This document shows positions 1 through 7,456 of a DNA stretch of 64,000 nt, one piece after another. Positions within the stretch are counted from its first letter, which is position 1. Each line of letters opens with the position of its first letter. The stretch spans positions 12,542 to 76,541 of the forward strand of contig DDCA01000003.1 of the NCBI GenBank assembly GCA_002335175.1. The letters run 5' to 3'. The translations under genes were made by a program, and so were the position numbers. The notes beneath the pieces are model-generated. The model did no database searches and was not told the DNA's origin. It saw only the letters and a list, made by a program, of their open reading frames with translations. The stretch comes from Candidatus Saccharibacteria bacterium UBA2018 (GTDB lineage: Bacteria; Patescibacteriota; Saccharimonadia; Saccharimonadales; Saccharimonadaceae).

Positions 1-453
1 ATTCTCGACGGGATTGGTGCCGAAAAACTGCTTGGCCAGGGTGATATGTTGCTTAAAACCGCTGAAATGCCAAAACCACGCCGTATTCAGGGCGCATGGG
101 TGATGGATGAAGAGGTTATCAAAATTACCGACCACTTGCGTATGCAGTCAGCACCACAGTACAACGACGAGATTATTTCCCAGCCGGTGCAACTGAACGG
201 CAAGGGCGGGGTAGTGATGGATATGCATTCAGAAGGCGGCGATGACATGTACCAAGACGCGCTGCGCGTCGTTATCGAAAGCCGCAAAGCCTCGACTAGC
301 TTATTGCAGCGCCGCCTACGCATCGGCTATGCCCGGGCAGCCCGGATTATTGAAGAAATGGAAGACCAAGGTGTCATCGGGCAAGCTGACGGCTCCCGCC
401 CGCGAGAAGTGCTAATAAGCAGTCTTGAAGACTTAAGTCCGACCGAAGAATAA
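1..453 (+). CDS. ftsK: DNA translocase FtsK, C-terminal end (partial)
   Basis: The reading frame is open from the first base, so the gene begins upstream of the window. The first residues (ILDGIGAEKLLGQGDML) match the end of the FtsK motor domain. The tail is the gamma domain, a winged helix that recognises KOPS sites and contacts XerCD/dif; the QRRLRIGYARAARIIEEME segment is its recognition helix region. FtsK pumps the chromosome through the division septum. The gene ends with TAA at 451-453 and is followed by about 60 bp with no clear terminator. Confidence 0.93.
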   Translation: MLDGIGAEKLLGQGDMLLKTAEMPKPRRIQGAWVMDEEVIKITDHLRMQSAPQYNDEIISQPVQLNGKGGVVMDMHSEGGDDMYQDALRVVIESRKASTSLLQRRLRIGYARAARIIEEMEDQGVIGQADGSRPREVLISSLEDLSPTEE

Positions 454-511
454 GACGCTTACGCTTGTCGCTTATACATGACCTGCCTATACTTATTCGT
501 AGCTACTACAA

Positions 512-1642
512 ATGGGGGAAATGATGGCAGAAATACCAGGTCCGATGACGTATGAAGCAAGCGGGGTAAATTACGGGGATCTCGACCCGTTCAAGCGGGC
601 TGCGCAAGAACAGGGGCGAACGACTGCAGGCCACCTTGCGGCATATCATGGCATGAGGGAAGTGCCAGAGAGCCGCGGGGAGTCGGCATACGTGTGGGAT
701 CGTGGCGACGAATATGGCGCAATGGTTACTGAAGGACTTGGAACGAAGAATCTAATCGCTGACGCGTATCGTGAAGAGGTTGGGCCGACCTACTATGATG
801 CAATCGCGCAAGACACTGCCGCGATGATTTTGAATGATTTAACGGTTGTCGGAGCACGGCCAGAAGTGGTGACAATGCACCTATCGGTGGGTGAGTCAAG
901 CTGGTTTCACGATACGCAGCGGGCTGAAGATCTTGCGCGTGGGTTTGCTCGTGCATGCGATCTTGCCATGGCAACATGGGGTGGTGGCGAAACACCGACC
1001 TTAAGAGGAATTATTGTGCCGGGCGCTAGTGAATTGTCGGGATCAGCTTTCGGAAGTATTCGTAACGGCCGAGAGCCGATTCTTGGGAAAGATATTGCAC
1101 CGGGGGATGCGATTGTTGTCATTAAAAGTAGTGGCATGCATGCCAACGGTGCCACCTTAGCTCGAGACGTCGCAAATGTTCTCGATGTCTCGGGTTACAA
1201 GACCAAGCTATCTGATGGGCGTGAGTTCGGCGCTGCCCTGTTAACACCGACGACGATATATGCGCCAGCAGTCGAAACAATGCAGCAAGCCGGCCTTGAC
1301 ATTCACTATATGTCGAATATAACCGGCCACGGATGGCGTAAAATTATGCGCGCTACAAAGCCTTTGTCGTATCACATTGAAGAGCTACCGATACCCCAAG
1401 ACGAATTTAGGTTGATACAAGAGATATCGGGTAATGACGACAAAGAGATGTACGGTAATTTGAATATGGGCGGCGGCTACGCAATTTACCTGCCAGCCAA
1501 CCAGGCGCTGGACTGTATACAGTTACTAAATGACATTGGATTTGAGGCAATTTATGCCGGCGAAGTTGCTGAGGGGGATAAAGCTGTTCATCTAGAGCCG
1601 CTTGGCATAACCTACCATGAAAACGAACTCGAAGTTCGCTAG
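512..1642 (+). CDS. PurM-like (AIR synthase-related) protein
   Basis: The 376-residue product resembles phosphoribosylformylglycinamidine cyclo-ligase (PurM). Shared landmarks are an early TEGLGTKNL segment (PurM has DGVGTK), DTAAMILNDLTVVGARP, a GGETPTL motif near residue 160 and a GDAIVVIKSSGMHANG segment, which together form the ATP-binding PurM N-domain and the start of the C-domain. Three in-frame ATGs lie at 512, 521 and 524. The GGGGGAA stretch at 514-520 would serve 524 best, so the true start may be 521 or 524. No other purine biosynthesis gene is visible, so whether it makes AIR is unproven. Confidence 0.75.
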   Translation: MGEMMAEIPGPMTYEASGVNYGDLDPFKRAAQEQGRTTAGHLAAYHGMREVPESRGESAYVWDRGDEYGAMVTEGLGTKNLIADAYREEVGPTYYDAIAQDTAAMILNDLTVVGARPEVVTMHLSVGESSWFHDTQRAEDLARGFARACDLAMATWGGGETPTLRGIIVPGASELSGSAFGSIRNGREPILGKDIAPGDAIVVIKSSGMHANGATLARDVANVLDVSGYKTKLSDGREFGAALLTPTTIYAPAVETMQQAGLDIHYMSNITGHGWRKIMRATKPLSYHIEELPIPQDEFRLIQEISGNDDKEMYGNLNMGGGYAIYLPANQALDCIQLLNDIGFEAIYAGEVAEGDKAVHLEPLGITYHENELEVR

Positions 1643-1668
1643 ACTTCTTCTTCAAAATACAGTATAAT
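1640..1668 (+). promoter_or_regulatory. Promoter of the rpsF-ssb-rpsR operon
   Basis: A consensus -10 box TATAAT lies at 1663-1668. The -35 region is weak (TAGACT-like, about 1640-1645). It starts just before the purM-like stop and is placed to transcribe rpsF. Confidence 0.55.
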
Positions 1669-1688
1669 TACATCTGTTATTAACCTAG

Positions 1689-1726
1689 GCTTACCTGAAA
1701 AAGGGTAAGCATTCCTGAGAAGGAAT
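1689..1726 (+). promoter_or_regulatory. Two tandem hairpins in the rpsF leader
   Basis: Hairpin 1 pairs GCTTACC (1689-1695) with GGTAAGC (1704-1710). Hairpin 2 pairs ATTCCT (1711-1716) with AGGAAT (1721-1726) around a GAGA loop. They abut and end just before the GAGGAGG ribosome binding site at 1731-1737. In many bacteria S6 and S18 repress this operon by binding its leader; that this is such a site is an inference. Confidence 0.5.
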
Positions 1727-1744
1727 TCCAGAGGAGGAAAATCT

Positions 1745-2107
1745 ATGGAATATGAACTGACCGTGTTGGTTCACCCAGACCGCGAAAGCGCGCTGGAAAA
1801 AGCACTCGACACCGTACGCGAGCTCGTCAAAAGCTCTGGCGGTAAAGTTAAGAGTGAAGACAACTGGGGCAAGAAAAAACTAGCCTACAAGATTAAGAAG
1901 CAAGACTTTGCTTTTTATGTATTAATGGAAGTCGAACTGCCGCCGGCCGCACCGCTTAAGATTTCTAACGCGCTGAACATCAGCGACGACGTTATTCGTT
2001 ACTTACTAGTGAAGGTAGATGAAAAAGAGCGCTCGCGCATAGCCGAGGCTAAGAAGAACGCTGGTGATGACAGCGAGGAAGAAAGCAGGGACAGGGATGG
2101 CTCGTAG
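1745..2107 (+). CDS. rpsF: 30S ribosomal protein S6
   Basis: The 120-residue product has the S6 start MEYELTVLVHP and the segments DNWGKKKLAYKIKKQDFAFYVLMEVE and ISDDVIRYLLVKVDE. A strong Shine-Dalgarno GAGGAGG lies 7 bp before the ATG. S6 binds 16S rRNA as a dimer with S18, whose gene is two places downstream. The acidic tail DDSEEESRDRDGS is typical of S6. The last 11 bp overlap ssb, so the two genes are probably translationally coupled. Confidence 0.95.
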   Translation: MEYELTVLVHPDRESALEKALDTVRELVKSSGGKVKSEDNWGKKKLAYKIKKQDFAFYVLMEVELPPAAPLKISNALNISDDVIRYLLVKVDEKERSRIAEAKKNAGDDSEEESRDRDGS

Positions 2108-2537
2108 TATTAACCAAGTTATTTTGATGGGACGCCTAACCCGCGACCCGGAAATGCGTACCACGACAACCGGTAAGAGCATTGCAAGCTTTAGCCTTGC
2201 CGTTGACCGCAACACCTCTGACGACCAAGCTGATTTTTTTGATATTACTGCCTGGGAAAAATTGGGCGAACTGGCTAACCAGTACCTATCTAAAGGCCGC
2301 CGCTGCCTCGTCCAGGGCCGTCTGCGCCAAGACACGTGGGACGACAAAGAAACTGGTAAAAAGCGCTCGAAAGTTGAAGTCGTGGCGACTGACATCACGT
2401 TCCTCGACGGCCCAACCGGAAGTGACAGCACGAGCAGCTCGGCTGCGCCGGCTCCATCTTCAGACAAGAAGAACAAAGACGTCGTTATCGACGATATCGA
2501 CGACAAACCAATTGATCTTTCAGAAATACCATTTTAA
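2097..2537 (+). CDS. ssb: Single-stranded DNA-binding protein
   Basis: The chosen start at 2097 gives MARSINQVILMGRLTRDPEMR, the usual beginning of the SSB OB-fold, in 146 residues. The OB-fold covers about residues 1-105, followed by a low-complexity Ser/Ala/Asp linker and the acidic tip DLSEIPF, the SSB form of the partner-docking tail. An earlier in-frame ATG at 2064 would add 11 non-conserved residues inside rpsF. The order rpsF-ssb-rpsR is the classic bacterial operon. Confidence 0.95.
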   Translation: MARSINQVILMGRLTRDPEMRTTTTGKSIASFSLAVDRNTSDDQADFFDITAWEKLGELANQYLSKGRRCLVQGRLRQDTWDDKETGKKRSKVEVVATDITFLDGPTGSDSTSSSAAPAPSSDKKNKDVVIDDIDDKPIDLSEIPF

Positions 2538-2567
2538 TTTTTAGAAAAGGAGCAGCTCCAGGAAAAA

Positions 2568-2633
2568 GAGCAGCCCGACAAATTTTCACACAAATTTGCC
2601 GGCGCGATGAGAAAAAACGTAGTTTTGTCTTAT
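2568..2633 (+). ncRNA. Repeated structured RNA element, copy A (rpsR leader)
   Basis: Conserved GAGCAGCC (2568-2575) leads into a variable stem, here CAAATTT (2579-2585) paired with AAATTTG (2592-2598). Conserved GCGCGATGAGAAA (2602-2614) follows, then a hairpin AAAAC-GTA-GTTTT and conserved TGTCTTAT (2626-2633). The same order of blocks occurs on the minus strand at 7665-7733 and 27672-27739 with different stem sequences. Copy A ends just before rpsR and could act as a leader. The family is not one I recognise. Confidence 0.6.
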
Positions 2634-2650
2634 AAATGGAGCGAAGTGAA

Positions 2651-2854
2651 ATGACCCCGAAACGATTTAAAAAAGACGTTACGACGTATTTTGACTACAA
2701 AGATGTAAAGACTCTTGGTCGTTACATCAACGCCTACGGCCAGATTGAGCCAATTGGCAAAACCGGCCTGAGCCTTAAGCAGCAGCGCCAGCTGGCTGTC
2801 GCTATCAAGCGTGCCCGACACTTGGCACTATTGCCATTCGTAACTCAAGGGTAA
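2651..2854 (+). CDS. rpsR: 30S ribosomal protein S18
   Basis: The product holds the S18 core DYKDVKTLGRYINAYGQIEPIGKTGLS and QRQLAVAIKRARHLALLPFV. The start at 2651 is preferred because GGAG lies at 2638-2641, 9 bp upstream; an alternative ATG at 2636 would add MERSE but lacks a ribosome binding site. The protein is 67 residues from 2651, slightly short for S18, and lacks the N-terminal Cys-rich segment. S18 pairs with S6 on the 30S platform. Confidence 0.92.
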   Translation: MTPKRFKKDVTTYFDYKDVKTLGRYINAYGQIEPIGKTGLSLKQQRQLAVAIKRARHLALLPFVTQG

Positions 2855-2862
2855 TAAACTAG

Positions 2863-3087
2863 ATGCCCGAGAAACCTTCCGAGCCCAAGGATGTAGATTT
2901 TGGACCTTTGTGGGAAGGTGAAACCACGGCTTCGAAAGAACCCACTGTAGACATTCCTGACATAGCAAAAGAAGCGGACCATGATATGGATATAACCCTG
3001 AAATGGACGGCAGCCGGCATAGCTGCAGCCCTTTTGGCGGGTTACGGTGTCAAAAAAGTAGTCCAAAAACGCAGAGGTAATAAATAA
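2863..3087 (+). CDS. Small single-pass membrane protein
   Basis: The 74-residue product is hydrophilic and acidic up to about residue 45. One transmembrane helix follows (TAAGIAAALLAGYGVKKVV) and then a basic tail KKVVQKRRGNK, which predicts the N-terminus outside or a reentrant anchor. It sits 8 bp after rpsR and 2 bp before efp, so it is almost certainly co-transcribed. I do not recognise the family. Confidence 0.7.
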   Translation: MPEKPSEPKDVDFGPLWEGETTASKEPTVDIPDIAKEADHDMDITLKWTAAGIAAALLAGYGVKKVVQKRRGNK

Positions 3088-3089
3088 CC

Positions 3090-3650
3090 ATGTACCAACC
3101 AACTGATCTCAAAAAAGGCACCGTCGTACAAATTGACGGCAAGCCATACCGTGTGACCGAATATGCCCAAAAAGTGATGGGACGGGGCGGTTCGATTGTG
3201 AACGTCCGGTTGAAGAACCTGCTCGATGGTAGCGTTATCCCAAAGACATTCAAAGGTGCCGACAAGATTGAACAAGCCGAAGTCACCTCTAAAACAGTGC
3301 AATACCTGTATACCGACGGTACGAATTACTTTTTTATGGACCCTGAGAGCTTTGAACAGTTTGAGCTGCCGGCCGACATCGTTGATTCGGCCAAAGACTA
3401 CTTAAAGGAAGGTGACAACTTAAGCCTGCAGTTCTTTGATAGCCGGGTGATTAACGTTGAACTGCCGAAAAACCTATTCCTCGAAGTAACCTATGCAGAA
3501 GATGTTACCCGTGGCGATACCTCCGGTCCGGTGCTAAAAGATGCCACGCTCGAAACCGGTCTAAAGGTACGCGTACCGGCGTTTATAAAAACCGGTGATA
3601 TTATTTCGGTCGACACGACCACCGGCGAATACCGCGAACGGAAAAAATAG
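3090..3650 (+). CDS. efp: Elongation factor P
   Basis: The 186-residue product matches EF-P across all three domains (KOW-like N-domain, then two OB folds); TSGPVLKDATLETGLKVRVPAFIKTGDIISVDTTTGEY is the diagnostic C-domain. EF-P rescues ribosomes stalled at polyproline. The tip of the domain-I loop reads KVMGRGGS with Arg at residue 32, where E. coli has a modified Lys and Pseudomonas a rhamnosylated Arg. The usual Pro of the PGxG loop is replaced by Met. Several proteins in this window carry proline runs (for example the G/C-rich secreted protein and the VirD4-like tail). Confidence 0.95.
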   Translation: MYQPTDLKKGTVVQIDGKPYRVTEYAQKVMGRGGSIVNVRLKNLLDGSVIPKTFKGADKIEQAEVTSKTVQYLYTDGTNYFFMDPESFEQFELPADIVDSAKDYLKEGDNLSLQFFDSRVINVELPKNLFLEVTYAEDVTRGDTSGPVLKDATLETGLKVRVPAFIKTGDIISVDTTTGEYRERKK

Positions 3651-4360
3651 TGAAACAGCGTCTGGACCAGTTAATTGTCCAGCGAAAGTTGGCGCAGTCA
3701 CGCTCACAGGCTGAAAACTTGATTCGCCTCGGAAGGGTGAAGGTAGATGGCAAGCCGGTTGCAAAAGCCGGCACGTTTGTTGATGACAAAGCGAATATCA
3801 GCGTAAAAGCCGAGCGTTACGTCAGTCGGGCGGGCCTAAAACTTGCCAGTGTCGCTCAAAAACTTTCATTAGACTTTCGGGAAAGCGTCGTCCTCGACGT
3901 CGGCTCAAGTACCGGCGGATTTACTGATTATGCACTGCAGCACGGGGCCCGAAAGGTGATTGCGGTCGACGTTGGTACCGACCAGTTGCATCCAAGCCTA
4001 TTGGGTGACAAGCGGATAGAGCTGCACGAAAAAACCGACATCCGTGAGTTCGAGACCGATGAAACAGTTACCATTGTCGTGATAGACGTCAGCTTTATAT
4101 CCTTACGTGAAATTCTGCCAAGCGTGGCAAAACTTGCGCCTAAGGCAGCTATTGCCGCCATGGTGAAGCCGCAATTCGAAGCGGGCCGAGAACAGGTCAG
4201 CAAAGGTGTTATTAAAAACGATAACATTCGGCGCCAGATTCTGAAGGATTTTGAGGCATGGACGAAGCAATATTTTGTCATCCTCGATAAAGCTGACAGT
4301 GACGTGAGCGGCACAAAAGGTAATCGAGAACGGTTCTATCAGCTAAAACCATTAGCGTAA
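3650..4360 (+). CDS. tlyA: TlyA-family rRNA 2'-O-methyltransferase
   Basis: The 236-residue product starts with an S4 RNA-binding domain (about residues 1-62: RLDQLIVQRKLAQSRSQAENLIRLGRVKVDG). An FtsJ-like methyltransferase follows, with the SAM loop VVLDVGSSTGGFTDYAL near residue 82 and the motif VIDVSFISLREILP. TlyA methylates 2'-hydroxyls of 16S/23S rRNA. The start is GTG at 3650, overlapping the last base of the efp stop codon. It closes the operon. Confidence 0.9.
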   Translation: MKQRLDQLIVQRKLAQSRSQAENLIRLGRVKVDGKPVAKAGTFVDDKANISVKAERYVSRAGLKLASVAQKLSLDFRESVVLDVGSSTGGFTDYALQHGARKVIAVDVGTDQLHPSLLGDKRIELHEKTDIREFETDETVTIVVIDVSFISLREILPSVAKLAPKAAIAAMVKPQFEAGREQVSKGVIKNDNIRRQILKDFEAWTKQYFVILDKADSDVSGTKGNRERFYQLKPLA

Positions 4361-4363
4361 CTA

Positions 4364-4392
4364 TTTACTTTTTACCTTAAGTATGTTATAAT
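4364..4392 (+). promoter_or_regulatory. Promoter of the G/C-rich secreted protein gene
   Basis: TTTACT (4364-4369) and TATAAT (4387-4392) are separated by 17 bp. It starts directly after tlyA and drives a leader of about 195 nt before the ATG at 4594. Confidence 0.75.
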
Positions 4393-4593
4393 GAAAGTAT
4401 CTGACCCCGGTTATGGGTTGTCGGTGTTGTTGAGGTATGTCTAGCTTGAGTTTTACACTCGCCGGGCGTATGCTCGGCAGTTAACAATTCGGTTTTAGCT
4501 ACTACATATCTCTGCCACGCCGTTGACCCGTAAAGAACGGATCCGCTATGTGGACGGTCCTCCACATCCCCACCAAAGATAAGGAGATGAGCC
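4393..4593 (+). promoter_or_regulatory. Long structured 5' leader
   Basis: This leader holds a 7-bp hairpin, ATGTGGA (4548-4554) paired with TCCACAT (4561-4567), just upstream of the GGAG ribosome binding site near 4582. Further short inverted repeats are GCCG/CGGC around 4461-4480 and CCGTT/AACGG around 4520-4540. No peptide ORF is evident. Confidence 0.45.
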
Positions 4594-6165
4594 ATGAGGG
4601 CTCTTCTAACCAAGCGGCGCATTGCCGCGTGGGCCACAATCCCAGCCCTAGTGGCTGGCGGCCTGGTTGCCGGTACGGCTACGCCGGTCTTCGCGCACCA
4701 CAACACCATCAGCGGTGAAGTGGTCTGCAAGGACGGCGGTGGCTGGACAACCAACTGGAAGGTGGTCAACTCGGAGTCCGACAAGTCCGAGACCATCATC
4801 CAGAGCAACCGCTCGGTCGTGCCGGTCGGTACGACCATCGCGGCCGGTGGCACGAAGTACTTCTCGGAGCACTTCACCACCAAGCCGACGGCCGACGTGA
4901 CACTGACCCTGAAGGGCCGGTGGAGCAACGGCGTCACCCAGGTCAACTCTGGCACGGTCTCCAAGACCGCGTTCAGCGACGACTGCACCACCAAGCAGGT
5001 CGACGCCAAGGCTCTCTGCGATCACCAGATCGACAGCACGGAGTGGCACTTCGTCGCTACCCAGGTGAAGGACGAGGCTTCGGCCGACGACTTCATCACC
5101 GTGACATGGGACAACGGCCAGACCGCTGAGGTCCCGCTGTCCAACTTCACCGGGGGCGTGGCGCACTACACCACGACCCTGAACCTGGGCAGCAACGTCA
5201 CCAGCGCCGTGATGGACATCTACGGCAGCTGGTCGGGGCAGTTCAACCTGTCCCACGGCCCCGCCTGCGAGGGTGGGCAGAGCAACTTCACCAAGAACTG
5301 CGAGTCGATCACGCTGGAAGCCCCGACGGGCGTCCGGCCGGCCGGCGCGCAGTACCGCTACAAGATCGACGGCGTCGTCAAGGCCGTCGGAACGCATCCG
5401 GCTACCCCCGGCAACCACACCATCACCCTCGAGGTGCTGCGTGACGGTGTCTGGAAGCAGGTCGACTCCGACAAGGTGTGGGTGGACGAGTGTCCAGTGG
5501 TCAGTCCCGTCAACCCGACGGTTCAGCAGAGCACCTGCGTGAACGGTTCGCCGTCTGCGCCGACGCTGACGCTGGCAACCACCCAGGGCATCACCTACTC
5601 CGTCTCGGCTCCGGCTCCCTACAGCCCGGGGCAGACGGTCACGGTGACCGCTACCTGGAACGCCGGCTCCGTGCAGCCTCAAACACTGCCGGACGGTTGG
5701 ATCATGACGTCGGCCACGAGCGCGACCTACACGGTCACGTTCACGACGCCTGACTGCAGCACCCCGCCTCCGCCGTACGAGTGCCCCCCGGGAACCACCG
5801 GAGGGGACGAGGACGGCGATGGGGTCATCGAGCCCGGCGAGTGTGACAAGCTCGTCCACAAGCCCCGTGCTTCGGTGAACGCCTCGTGCGTGACCCAGAA
5901 CTACGGGGAGGGCGTCGCCAAGCTGAGGAACAAGGGCGACTTCGTCGAGAAGTTCCGGATCGTTCGGAGCGGACCCGACGTCTTCGTCAAGCTTCGGCCT
6001 GGCAAGATCAAGCCCGTCAACCTGTTCGGCCTGAAGGTCGGATCGGTGGTCAAGGTGAAGTCGCGTGGCGAGGTACTCGACCGCGACAAGGTCGAGATGC
6101 GCCCCGTCTGCCAGCCGGCTCCGCCGCCCCACACCGGGGCAAAGGAGTCGACAGCGCCGGCTTGA
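4594..6165 (+). CDS. Secreted Cys-rich protein, G/C-rich codons, read up to an in-frame TGA
   Basis: The 523-residue product has a signal peptide (basic start, hydrophobic core WATIPALVAGGLVAG, cleavage after VFA near residue 34). Beta-rich segments with paired cysteines follow (CKDGGGW, ALCDHQID, NCESITLE, DECPVV, CVNGSPS, DCSTPPPPYECPPG). At residues 400-418 is an acidic DEDGDGVIEPGEC loop resembling a calcium site. Nearly every codon ends in G or C, unlike tlyA just upstream. The frame stays open beyond the TGA at 6163-6165 into a sortase domain, so the natural product may be a fusion. Confidence 0.8.
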   Translation: MRALLTKRRIAAWATIPALVAGGLVAGTATPVFAHHNTISGEVVCKDGGGWTTNWKVVNSESDKSETIIQSNRSVVPVGTTIAAGGTKYFSEHFTTKPTADVTLTLKGRWSNGVTQVNSGTVSKTAFSDDCTTKQVDAKALCDHQIDSTEWHFVATQVKDEASADDFITVTWDNGQTAEVPLSNFTGGVAHYTTTLNLGSNVTSAVMDIYGSWSGQFNLSHGPACEGGQSNFTKNCESITLEAPTGVRPAGAQYRYKIDGVVKAVGTHPATPGNHTITLEVLRDGVWKQVDSDKVWVDECPVVSPVNPTVQQSTCVNGSPSAPTLTLATTQGITYSVSAPAPYSPGQTVTVTATWNAGSVQPQTLPDGWIMTSATSATYTVTFTTPDCSTPPPPYECPPGTTGGDEDGDGVIEPGECDKLVHKPRASVNASCVTQNYGEGVAKLRNKGDFVEKFRIVRSGPDVFVKLRPGKIKPVNLFGLKVGSVVKVKSRGEVLDRDKVEMRPVCQPAPPPHTGAKESTAPA

Positions 6166-6579
6166 AGAGTCCAGAGTCCGTCCATCGGGCTCGACGCTCC
6201 TCTCGTCCGGCGTGTCGGCACATCCGCACCCAACAACGTCAAGCGGGTCTGGTGGTCGTCTCGGAGTGCCGTTCCCGGCAAGAAGGGTAACGCCTTCCTG
6301 TTCGGGCACACCTACGACTCCAACCCCAACGGCGTTGGTGTTCTCGACCACCTGAAGCGGCTTCGTGTCGGCAAGCTGGTCAAGATCACCATGGGTGACA
6401 CGACTGTCACCTGCAAGGTCAAGAAGGTGGTGCGCAATGCGCCGCTGCACTTGTCGGAGCGGGCGATGGCCAAGCTCCTCAGTCACCTGGGGTCGCCTCG
6501 TGCGACCATGACCACGTGCCTGTGGAGCAAAAAGCAGGGCAAGTATGTCTCGCGTGTCAACGCAGAGATGGCCTGCTGA
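6166..6579 (+). pseudogene. Sortase domain in frame after a TGA, no start codon
   Basis: In the same frame as the preceding gene, about 137 codons follow the TGA without an ATG, GTG or TTG before the domain begins. The translation starts RVQSPSIGLDAPLVRRV, has VWWSSRSAVPGKKGNAFLFGHTY with the catalytic His, and ends MTTCLW...YVSRVNAEM with the catalytic Cys and Arg. These are hallmarks of class E/F sortases, which attach LPXTG proteins or process pilins in Actinobacteria. Either the gene was inactivated by a nonsense change, or the TGA is read through. An LPQTG-bearing candidate substrate is encoded at 56952-58778. Confidence 0.75.
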
Positions 6580-6610
6580 ACAACTGGACATGAAGAGCTA
6601 GAACCGAATT

Positions 6611-6664
6611 AGGCCCGAGGCCCGCGCATTTTTACCAAGTGCGTGGGGCCTCCGGGCCTTTTTC
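6611..6664 (+). terminator. Strong intrinsic terminator
   Basis: AGGCCCGAGGCCCGCGCA (6611-6628) pairs with 6640-6659 through an 11-nt loop with one bulge, followed by CTTTTTC. It closes the transcript of the TGA-interrupted gene. Confidence 0.9.
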
Positions 6665-6678
6665 AATTGCCTATAGTA

Positions 6679-6707
6679 TTGCAATTTCATTGAACTTATG
6701 CTATAAT
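6679..6707 (+). promoter_or_regulatory. Promoter of the 156-aa secreted protein gene
   Basis: TTGCAA (6679-6684) and TATAAT (6702-6707) are separated by 17 bp. Confidence 0.8.
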
Positions 6708-6719
6708 AAATAAGTTACC

Positions 6720-6779
6720 ATTGCGGTGTTGACGTATGTCCGCCCAAAGAGGTGATGTACGTTGAATCTTTGCCGCAAT
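6720..6779 (+). promoter_or_regulatory. Leader stem-loop before the 156-aa gene
   Basis: ATTGCGG (6720-6726) pairs with CCGCAAT (6773-6779) and encloses a second inverted repeat (ACGTA/TACGT). The leader lies between the promoter and the GAAGGTGG ribosome binding site. The two neighbouring G/C-rich genes also have long structured leaders. Confidence 0.5.
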
Positions 6780-6804
6780 CCCCCCAAGAGAAGGTGGTTT
6801 TCGT

Positions 6805-7275
6805 ATGAGGAAGTACCTGCTTCTGCTCGTCGCGGCTTTGTTGCTGGCATTGGGCTTCGGCCCGACAACCAGTCCGGCCCATTCGATCACTCCGGAAGGA
6901 GAGTCGACTGCGTTCGGACTTGCCATCACCAAGTTCAAGCCCGGCATCAACAAGTCGTGTCCCGAGGGATCCATCTCCGTCTTCTACGCGAAGGTGAAGG
7001 TCGCTCCCGGGTACGATGGACAGATGATCGACAACGACTACGATCGGGGCGTCCTGGTTCGCAAGGGCGGTCGCAAGATCGTCACCGATCTCGATCTGAT
7101 TGGCCCAACCGGCTTCAAGGGCGAGTTCATCTGGTTCGCTGGCCGCAGGGCCAAGCTGAACGTCAAGTCGACATCCGACTACGTGCAGTTCAACGCCACC
7201 GGTCCGAACATGGCGTTCACCCTGACGAAGGTCAGACGTGACTGCCAGGAGGACTTCGGCGGCGAAGAGGGCTGA
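6805..7275 (+). CDS. Small secreted protein, G/C-rich codons
   Basis: The 156-residue product has a clear signal peptide (MRKYLLLLVAALLLALGFG, cleavage after AHS near residue 26). The mature part contains two cysteines (KSCPEGS and RRDCQED) that could pair, and several KVKV or RKGGRK patches. It is monocistronic, with its own promoter, leader and terminator. Codon use is strongly G/C-ending, as in the preceding gene and those at 7457 and 9887. I do not recognise the family; secretion is inferred from the signal peptide alone. Confidence 0.75.
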   Translation: MRKYLLLLVAALLLALGFGPTTSPAHSITPEGESTAFGLAITKFKPGINKSCPEGSISVFYAKVKVAPGYDGQMIDNDYDRGVLVRKGGRKIVTDLDLIGPTGFKGEFIWFAGRRAKLNVKSTSDYVQFNATGPNMAFTLTKVRRDCQEDFGGEEG

Positions 7276-7295
7276 GAACTGGCCTGACTCAACGT

Positions 7296-7350
7296 ACGGC
7301 GTGTCCGTGACTCCGATTCTGGAGCTCACGGGCACGCCGTTTCGCTTTTG
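7296..7350 (+). terminator. Intrinsic terminator
   Basis: ACGGCGTG...CTCC (7296-7314) pairs with GGAG...CACGCCGT (7321-7340), about 17 bp with two internal mismatches. A short T-rich tail TTCGCTTTT follows. Confidence 0.8.
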
Positions 7351-7351
7351 G

Positions 7352-7381
7352 TTGCTCTATATGCCGGGTAAGGTGTACTAT
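7352..7381 (+). promoter_or_regulatory. Promoter of the 48-aa gene
   Basis: TTGCTC (7352-7357) and TACTAT (7376-7381) are separated by 18 bp. Together with the terminator at 7625-7660 this frames a stand-alone small gene. Confidence 0.55.
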
Positions 7382-7456
7382 TCGACCATGCAAAACCAAG
7401 GTTTTGTTGCACACGCCGGATAACGAACCGATCAACGATTTGATAGGGTGATAGGT

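Noticed and set aside
2602..2633. Hammerhead ribozyme suggested by GATGAG, GAAA and GTC in the repeated RNA element
   Set aside because: The core CTGATGA is incomplete and no stem II lies between GATGAG and GAAA; stem I cannot be formed.
6163..6165. TGA read as Gly or Trp throughout the genome (code 25 or 4)
   Set aside because: gyrA, gyrB, thrS, pilB and other long conserved genes have no internal TGA, and several genes end with TGA at sensible places such as pilM-pilN ATGA overlaps.
4648..6591. A 647-codon minus-strand frame opposite the G/C-rich secreted gene
   Set aside because: It is a by-product of G/C-ending codons on the plus strand. The plus-strand product has a signal peptide, promoter, ribosome binding site and sortase motifs; the minus frame has none.
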